The notes under the pieces are model-generated. The model did no database searches and was not told where the DNA came from. It saw nothing but the letters and a program-made list of their open reading frames with translations. From NCBI GenBank assembly GCA_964456525.1, contig CAYWAP010000063.1, forward strand, positions 1 through 5,820: DNA of 5,820 nucleotides. The letters run 5' to 3'. This document shows positions 1-5,100 of this stretch, in pieces. A program made the position numbers and the translations under genes. Within the stretch, counting starts at the first letter, position 1. Every line of letters begins with the position of its first letter. Source of the DNA: Onthomonas sp964456525 (lineage in GTDB: Bacteria > Bacillota > Clostridia > Oscillospirales > Oscillospiraceae).

Positions 1-1052
1 TCGGCATACGCTTTTATCAGCTTTCCGGCCATCGGCGCCCAGGAACCGTTTTCCACAATGCCAATGGTGCGCTTCTGATAGTTTTTAATCTTCAGGTGGT
101 ACAGGAAATCCTCCACACAGGGAAACAGCGCTGCATCGTAGGTGGGAGAGGCCACAACCAGTTTGTCATAGCGGAAGGCGCTCCCCACTGCTTCCGCCAT
201 ATCGCAGCGCGCCAGATCGAACGCTGCCACCTTTGCCCCTTTGCGCTCCAGAATCTCGGCCAGCTTCTGGGCGGCAACCGCCGTATTTCCGTGGATGGAG
301 GCGTAGGCCAACGTCACGCCCGATTCTTCCGGCCGGTAGCTGGACCAGATGTCATACTTTTCGATGTAATCGCCCAAGTTTTCCTTTAAAATGGGGCCGT
401 GGAGAGGGCAAATGGTCTGGATGTCCAGCGTAGCGGCCTTTTTCAGCAGAGTCTGGACGGAGGGGCCGTACTTGCCCACAATGTTGATGAAATACCGGCG
501 GGCCTCGTCCTCCCATGGCTCGTCCACATCCAGGGCGCCAAACTTGCCAAAGCCGTCGGCACTGAACAGAATCTTCTCCGTGGATTCATATTCCACCATC
601 ACCTCGGGCCAGTGAACCATGGGCGCCATGATAAACGTCAGCTTGTGCGCGCCCAGATCCAGGGTGTCCCCCTCTTTCACCGGAATCTTCCGGTCGGACA
701 GGTCGATGGTGAAAAACTGGGGCATCATGGCAAAGGACTTGGCGCTGGAAACCACCTTCATCTCAGGATAGGTTTCACAGACCCTTTGAATATTGTATGC
801 GTGATCCGGTTCCAGATGGGAAACCACCAGATAATCCGGTGTACGGCCCGCTAGCGTGCGCTCCAAGTTGGCAAACCAGTCCTCGGTCACGCGGCGGTCA
901 GCCGTGTCCAAAATGGCCACCTTCTCGTCCAGAATGACGTAAGAATTATAGGAAACGCCATTGGGGACCGGATACTGGCTCTCAAACAAGTCGATCTTAT
1001 GGTCGTTGCAGCCGATGTAGCGAACTGCGTCAGAAATAAAAACGTTGCTCAT
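1..1052 (-). CDS. fprA: Flavodiiron protein (A-type flavoprotein, FprA family), 3' end cut by window edge
   Basis: Cytoplasmic diiron/FMN enzyme; the family reduces O2 to water and/or NO to N2O, with electrons usually delivered by rubredoxin or a similar carrier, to protect anaerobes. The reading frame is open from ATG 1052 leftward off the edge: 350 residues are visible and about 45-55 are missing compared with the usual ~400. The N-terminal metallo-beta-lactamase-like domain (about 1-240) has the diiron ligand set: H79-x-E81-x-D83-H84, H147 (in VHWPE), D166 (in SADGFG) and H218 (in CPLHG). The C-terminal flavodoxin-like domain (about 245 on) has an FMN phosphate loop SIHGNT at 252-257, then ASPTYDA near 301-307 and the family hallmark ENGSWAP near 334-340. 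The stretch between D166 and H218 is shorter than I recall for Desulfovibrio ROO, as in many clostridial FprA proteins. The start is supported by AAGGAG at 1063-1068, 10 nt upstream. No rubredoxin or flavin-reductase extension is visible. O2 versus NO preference cannot be decided from sequence. Confidence 0.95.
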   Translation of the reverse strand, partial: MSNVFISDAVRYIGCNDHKIDLFESQYPVPNGVSYNSYVILDEKVAILDTADRRVTEDWFANLERTLAGRTPDYLVVSHLEPDHAYNIQRVCETYPEMKVVSSAKSFAMMPQFFTIDLSDRKIPVKEGDTLDLGAHKLTFIMAPMVHWPEVMVEYESTEKILFSADGFGKFGALDVDEPWEDEARRYFINIVGKYGPSVQTLLKKAATLDIQTICPLHGPILKENLGDYIEKYDIWSSYRPEESGVTLAYASIHGNTAVAAQKLAEILERKGAKVAAFDLARCDMAEAVGSAFRYDKLVVASPTYDAALFPCVEDFLYHLKIKNYQKRTIGIVENGSWAPMAGKLIKAYA

Positions 1053-1100
1053 AGTGAGTTGACTCCTTTTTTATGTTCGGGGGTTAAATGGGCGGAGGAC

Positions 1101-1118
1101 AGGCTGTTTGAACTGCCT
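1101..1118. repeat. Imperfect 18-bp palindrome upstream of the flavodiiron gene
   Basis: AGGCTGTTTGAACTGCCT reads nearly the same on both strands: AGGC/GCCT arms and GTT/AAC inner arms, broken by a T-T mismatch. It lies about 50 bp upstream of the flavodiiron ATG. It could be an operator or part of leader structure. It does not match a regulator consensus that I recognise. Confidence 0.3.
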
Positions 1119-1141
1119 ATGGGCCTCCTTGTTTCGCCTGA

Positions 1142-1227
1142 CCGGAGAGGAACTGGCGGCGTCATCCTGCGTTTCACAGAGAGAAGGCCGGGCCGCACCC
1201 CCTGACAGGGGAAGGGGGTTTCTCCGG
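1142..1227 (-). other. Structured GC-rich leader segment (nested inverted repeats) upstream of the flavodiiron gene
   Basis: CCGGAGA at 1142-1148 is exactly complementary to TCTCCGG at 1221-1227 and could close a domain of about 86 nt. Inside it, CCCCTG-a-CAGGGG at 1199-1211 is a perfect inverted repeat. On the minus-strand RNA, CTGTG-AAA-CGCAG (about 1168-1180) can form a small hairpin with one G-U pair. If the promoter at 1236-1265 is right, all of this is transcribed as 5' leader. I do not recognise a known riboswitch consensus. It could be a structured leader, a dispersed repeat, or neither. Confidence 0.35.
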
Positions 1228-1235
1228 ACTGCTTC

Positions 1236-1265
1236 ATTATACTACACAAACAGGGGAGGATACAA
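1236..1265 (-). promoter_or_regulatory. Candidate sigma-A-type promoter of the flavodiiron gene
   Basis: On the minus strand a perfect TATAAT lies at 1241-1236. A weak -35, TTGTAT, lies at 1265-1260, with an 18-nt spacer. Transcription would start near 1229 and give a leader of about 175 nt before the ATG at 1052. The -10 match is strong and the -35 matches only its TTG. This is a prediction from sequence only. Confidence 0.5.
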
Positions 1266-1378
1266 TAGAAAACCCTCTCAATAAAATGGGCAAACCTGCG
1301 CCGCTCTTCCCGAGGGCGGTCGGTACCTCCTCCTTAACGTGGAAAAAATTTCAGGAGATTTTATTTACAGATCGTCCA

Positions 1379-1407
1379 TTGCATCCTGCTTTTTGCCGTG
1401 TTATCAT
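1379..1407 (+). promoter_or_regulatory. Candidate promoter of the ABC transporter operon
   Basis: TTGCAT at 1379-1384 and TATCAT at 1402-1407 are separated by 17 nt, the ideal sigma-A spacing. The -10 matches 5 of 6 consensus bases; the -35 matches only TTG. The surroundings are AT-rich, including a palindromic AATATATATT at 1409-1418. Transcription would begin near 1414 and give a leader of about 60 nt that contains the hairpin at 1427-1452. Confidence 0.4.
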
Positions 1408-1426
1408 AAATATATATTGGTAAAGA

Positions 1427-1452
1427 AGCCGGCATAACCCCGTTTGCCGGCT
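1427..1452 (+). promoter_or_regulatory. Strong hairpin in the leader of the ABC operon
   Basis: AGCCGGCA (1427-1434) pairs perfectly with TGCCGGCT (1445-1452). AAC (1436-1438) pairs with GTT (1442-1444), leaving a CCC loop and a bulged T at 1435, so 11 base pairs in total. It ends 11 nt before the TGGAGG ribosome site at 1464-1469. No T tract follows, so it is not a canonical terminator. Possible roles are mRNA 5'-end stabilisation, a protein-binding operator, or a decayed terminator; sequence alone does not choose between them. Confidence 0.6.
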
Positions 1453-1475
1453 AAAATCCAATCTGGAGGTGCTTC

Positions 1476-2177
1476 ATGGCATATATAGAATTAAGGCATG
1501 TGTCAAAGCGGTACCAGATGGGCGAAGTGGAAATTATGGCAGTATCCGACATCTCATTTTCCATCCAAAAGGGGGAATTTGTGATCATTGTAGGCCCATC
1601 CGGTGCGGGGAAAACAACGGTGCTGAATTTGCTGGGCGGCATGGACAGCTGTTCCGGAGGCGAGATTCTGGTGGACGGCAAACGGATCAACGGCTGCAAC
1701 GCCCGTCAGCTTACGGAGTACCGCCGGCACGACATCGGATTTGTGTTCCAGTTTTACAATCTGGTCCAAAACCTGACCGCGTTGGAGAATGTGGAGCTGG
1801 CGGCGCAGATCTGCGAGAATCCCCTGCCCGCCGCTCAGGTGCTCCGTCAAGTGGGATTGGAACGGCGAATGAACAATTTCCCCTCCCAGCTCTCCGGCGG
1901 GGAACAGCAGCGGGTGGCCATCGCTCGGGCGCTGGCCAAAAACCCCAAACTGATGCTCTGCGATGAACCCACCGGGGCCTTGGATTATGTGACGGGCAAA
2001 CAGATTTTAAAACTGCTTCAGGACACCTGCCGCAAACAGGGGATGACGGTGGTCGTCATCACCCACAACTCCGCACTGACCCCTATGGCCGATCGGGTCA
2101 TTCGGATTAAAAACGGACAGGTGGCCGATATGTCCATCAACGAGCATCCAACTTCGGTTGATGCGATCGAATGGTGA
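1476..2177 (+). CDS. ABC transporter ATP-binding protein, LolD/MacB/FtsE type
   Basis: Cytoplasmic ATPase subunit of 233 residues, normal size for the family. It should dimerise and drive the FtsX-like permease encoded just downstream. Motifs in order: Walker A GPSGAGKTT at 40-48 (K46), Q-loop Q92 (FVFQFYNL), signature LSGGE at 139-143, Walker B LMLCDEP at 159-165 with catalytic E164, D-loop GALD at 167-170, and switch histidine H197. All key residues are present, so it should be active. The family handles lipoproteins, antimicrobial peptides or cell-division signals, coupling ATP hydrolysis to shape change rather than classical transmembrane passage. The start is fixed by TGGAGG at 1464-1469, 6 nt before ATG. 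Its stop lies 4 nt before the permease ATG, implying translational coupling. No two-component system flanks it on the visible side, unlike many BceAB-type pairs. Substrate unknown. Confidence 0.95.
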   Translation: MAYIELRHVSKRYQMGEVEIMAVSDISFSIQKGEFVIIVGPSGAGKTTVLNLLGGMDSCSGGEILVDGKRINGCNARQLTEYRRHDIGFVFQFYNLVQNLTALENVELAAQICENPLPAAQVLRQVGLERRMNNFPSQLSGGEQQRVAIARALAKNPKLMLCDEPTGALDYVTGKQILKLLQDTCRKQGMTVVVITHNSALTPMADRVIRIKNGQVADMSINEHPTSVDAIEW

Positions 2178-2181
2178 TGAT

Positions 2182-5100
2182 ATGGCAAAGAAGGTATTGA
2201 ACAAGGATCTCATGCGGGAGATCCGAAAGACCCGGAGCCGGTTTATCTCCATTATGATGCTGGTTGTCATCGCGGTCTCCTTTCTCTTTGGGCTGCGGAT
2301 GGCAGCCCCGGATATGGAGGCCTCCATGGATGCCTATTTGGATCAGCAGGAGCTGATGGACGTCCATATCCTCTCCACTCTGGGGCTGACTCAGGAGGAT
2401 GTGGAGGCCGTTAGCCAGGCCGACGGCACGCTGGAGGCGGAGGGGTGCTATTCCGTGGACGCGCTGGCCACCGGCGGCAGCGCGCAGGATACCATAACCG
2501 TCAAGGCCATCAGCCTGAGTGAGAGCGGCATCAATTCCCCCGCGCTCACCGAGGGCAGACTGCCCGAGGCGGCGGACGAGTGTCTGGTGGAGGAAAGCCT
2601 TTTGACCACTCTGGGTCTGGAACTGGGGGACACCATCACGCTGGACACCGGAACGGGAACCTATGAAGGGGCCCTGAACCAGACGGTCTTTACCATTGTG
2701 GGGACGGGGCAAAGCCCCCTCTACGTCTCCCTTTCCCGGGGCACTTCCACCCTTGGCAACGGCAGCGTGTCCGCCATTGTGATGCTCTCGCCGGAGGCCT
2801 ATGCGCTGGACTATTTTACGGACCTCTATATCCTGGTGGAGGGGGCCGCTGAGCTCAACACGTATGAGGACGACTACGAGGAGCTGATTGACGCCTATAT
2901 CGAGGATCTGGAGGAAATCCAGTCCCAACGGGAGGAGGAGCGCACCCAGGAGATCAAAGACGAGGCCCAGGCGGAAATTGACGATGCCTGGTCGGAGTAC
3001 AACGATGCCCAGGCCGAGGCGGAGCAGGAGCTGGCCGATGCAGCCCAGGAGCTGGAGGACGCCGCCCAGGAGCTGGAAGAGGGCTGGCAGGAGTACGAGG
3101 ATGGACTGTCCGAGCTGGAAGACGCCGCGCAGCAGATTGCCGAGGCGGAGCAGGAGCTGGCCGATGCCAAACAGACGCTGGAAGAGGGCGAGCAGGACTA
3201 CGCAGAGGGCTACGCCCAGTACGAGGAAGGGGAACAGGCCTATCAGGAGGGACTGGAGGCCTATGAATCCGGCTATGCGCTGTATCAGGATGCGGTAGCG
3301 ACCCTTCAGGATGCGCAGGAACAATATCAGTCGATGCTGGACGTGTATGAGGCGGGAGAAGCAGCTTACGCCGATGGACTGTCCCAATATGAGGCGGGAG
3401 AGGCGTCCTACGAAGAGGGACTCGCCCAATATCAGGCCGGAGAAGGGGCCTATGAAGAGAGTCTGGCCCAGTATGAAGCGGGGCTGGCGGCGTGGCAGAG
3501 CGCGGCGGACAGTCTGGAAGCCCAACGGCAGGCGCTGCTGGAGAGCGGTCTGGATGAGGACGCGGTGGACGCCCTGCTGGCCGAGGCCCAGGCGACGCTG
3601 GATCAGGAAAAAGAGAGCCTGGATCAGGCTCAGGAGATTCTGGCGGAGAGCCGCACCCAGCTGGATGAGACAAAGGCCCTGCTGGACGCGAGCCGGACCC
3701 AGCTGGATGAAACGAAGGCCCAGCTGGCGGAGAGCCGGGCCGAGTTGGATGCGGCAAAGGTTCAGCTGGCCGAGGCCGCGGAGCAGATCGCCTCTGGAAC
3801 GGAGCAGCTGAACGAAAACGAGCAGACGCTGGCGGCTTCAAAAGCCCAGTTGGAAGAGAGCCGGGCCGAGTTGGATGCGGCAAAAGCCGAATTGGAGGAC
3901 GCCCGGCAGGAACTGGACGAGGGCTGGGAGGAATATGAGAGCGGCCTGCAGGAGCTGGCCGATGCCCGGCAGCAGGTGGAGGACAGCGAAGCAGAGCTGG
4001 CCGACGCCTATACCCAGCTCGTGGAGGGCGAACAGGAATATCAGGACGGACTGGAGGAATACGAGTCCGCCAAAGAGGAGGCCGAACAGGAGCTGGCCGA
4101 CGCCCGGCAGGAGATTGAGGACGCGCAGAGTGAAGTGGACAGCCTTTCGGAGGCGGAGTGGTACGTTCTGGACCGGTCTTCGAATACGGGCTTTGCCAGC
4201 TACCAGCAGGACGCCCAGCGGATGAATAAGCTGGCTGCGCTGTTCCCCACCGTGTTTTTCCTGGTGGCGGCTCTGGTGTGCCTGACGACCATGACCCGAA
4301 TGGTGGAGGAAGAGCGAACCCAAATCGGCGGCCTGAAGGCCTTGGGCTATTCCAAGCTGGACATCGCCCGGAAGTACGTGGGCTATGGTCTGGCGGCCTC
4401 CCTGATTGGCGGCGTCATTGGCCTGGTGCTGGGCGCGGTTGGGATTCCCTGGGTGATCGTCACCTGTTGGAAGGTCATGTATGACTATCCTGGCGTATCC
4501 CTGACCTTCTCCTGGCCCACAGCAATCGTCTGTATGCTGGCGGCTGTGGCCTGCTGCACGATCGCCGTTTTGGTGGCGGCGCTGGCCACCCTGCGGGCGA
4601 CCCCGGCTACCCTGATGCGGCCCAAGGCCCCGGAGCCGGGAAAGCGGGTTTGGATGGAGTACCTTACTTTCCTCTGGAAGCGCATGTCCTTCAGCCAGAA
4701 GGTGACGGCGCGGAACCTGTTCCGCTATCAGAAGCGGTTCTGGATGACCGTCATCGGCATTGCCGGCTGCGCCGCGTTGATGGTCTCCGGGTTCGGGCTG
4801 CGGGATTCCATTATGGACGTGGTGGACCTTCAGTATGAAGACATCAGCACTTATTCCGCCGTCCTCTACATCGAGGATGATTTGGACGAGGCGGAGATAG
4901 AAGAGTTGACCCAGGCCATCGGCGAGGAGAGCGAGATAGAGGACTATGCCTCCTGCTACCTGACGTCGGTGACGCTGGAGAGTTCCACCTACTCCCTGAG
5001 CGGCAGTTTGCTGGCGGTGGAGCAGCCGGAGGATTTGGAGGGTTTTTGGACCTTCCGGGACCGGACCACAGGGGAATCGGTGGAGATGGAATCGGAAGGG

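Larger units (their letters stand above)
1053..1475. other. Divergent intergenic region without a supported gene
   Basis: About 420 bp separate the divergent flavodiiron gene and the ABC operon. Short open frames here (for example 999-1205 plus and 1049-1249 minus) show no recognisable protein, overlap promoter or leader elements, and are not called. The left half (about 1090-1230) is GC-rich and full of inverted repeats. The right half (about 1320-1425) is AT-rich and holds the candidate ABC promoter. A further hairpin can form at 1301-1319 (CCGCTCTT / GAGGGCGG with a CCC loop, including G-T pairs); it has no T tract, so it is not a convincing terminator. No tRNA or known riboswitch class was recognised. 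Confidence 0.7.
3577..3915 (+). repeat. Leucine heptads of the second coiled-coil arm (residues 466-578)
   Basis: Leucine (one Ile, at 536) occurs at every seventh residue for 17 positions: 466, 473, 480 and on to 578. Typical heptads are LDETKAQ and LAESRAE. Lys or Arg falls on the fifth place of most heptads (477, 491, 498, 505, 512, 519, 526, 554, 561, 568, 575). This is the counterpart of the Tyr/Gly block in the proposed hairpin. Confidence 0.8.
2989..4140 (+). repeat. Continuous heptad-repeat coiled coil of the permease (residues about 270-653)
   Basis: From L284 to Y627 the heptad register never slips: every core a position is a residue number equal to 4 modulo 7 (284, 291, 298, 305 and so on to 627). 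Position a is Leu or Tyr almost throughout (Ile at 319 and 536, Trp at 438, Val at 599, Glu at 459). Position d is nearly always Gly, Ala, Ser or Thr; the exceptions I see are M385, Q448, V462, E476 and N546. After about residue 634 the register shifts (L638, I645, V652). The block is extracellular by topology, between TM1 and TM2. Confidence 0.85.

Noticed and set aside
999..1205. Possible small plus-strand gene (68 codons)
   Set aside because: Begins inside the flavodiiron coding sequence, has no recognisable motif, and mostly covers the inverted-repeat leader.
1049..1249. Possible small minus-strand leader peptide (66 codons)
   Set aside because: Its ATG at 1249 lies upstream of the candidate -10 at 1241-1236, so it would not be in the predicted transcript. 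The protein looks like translated GC-rich intergenic DNA.
1301..1319. Hairpin considered as a rho-independent terminator
   Set aside because: No run of T follows on either strand, no gene ends nearby, and both neighbouring genes point away from this region.
3199..3492. Tandem repeats considered as a CRISPR array or a DNA-level satellite
   Set aside because: The periodicity is 21 bp in coding frame with variable bases. It is explained by protein heptads, with no spacer/repeat structure.
2137..3525. Long open frame of 462 codons on the minus strand opposite the permease
   Set aside because: Its sequence is an antisense shadow of the Glu/Gln/Ala-rich heptads (GAG, CAG and GCC codons give no stops on the other strand). 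It shows no known domain and lies wholly opposite a well-supported gene.
2954..3883. Proline-rich minus-strand open frame of 309 codons
   Set aside because: Pro/Arg/Ser-rich composition is the expected antisense reading of the repeated GAG/GCC/CTG codons in the coiled coil.
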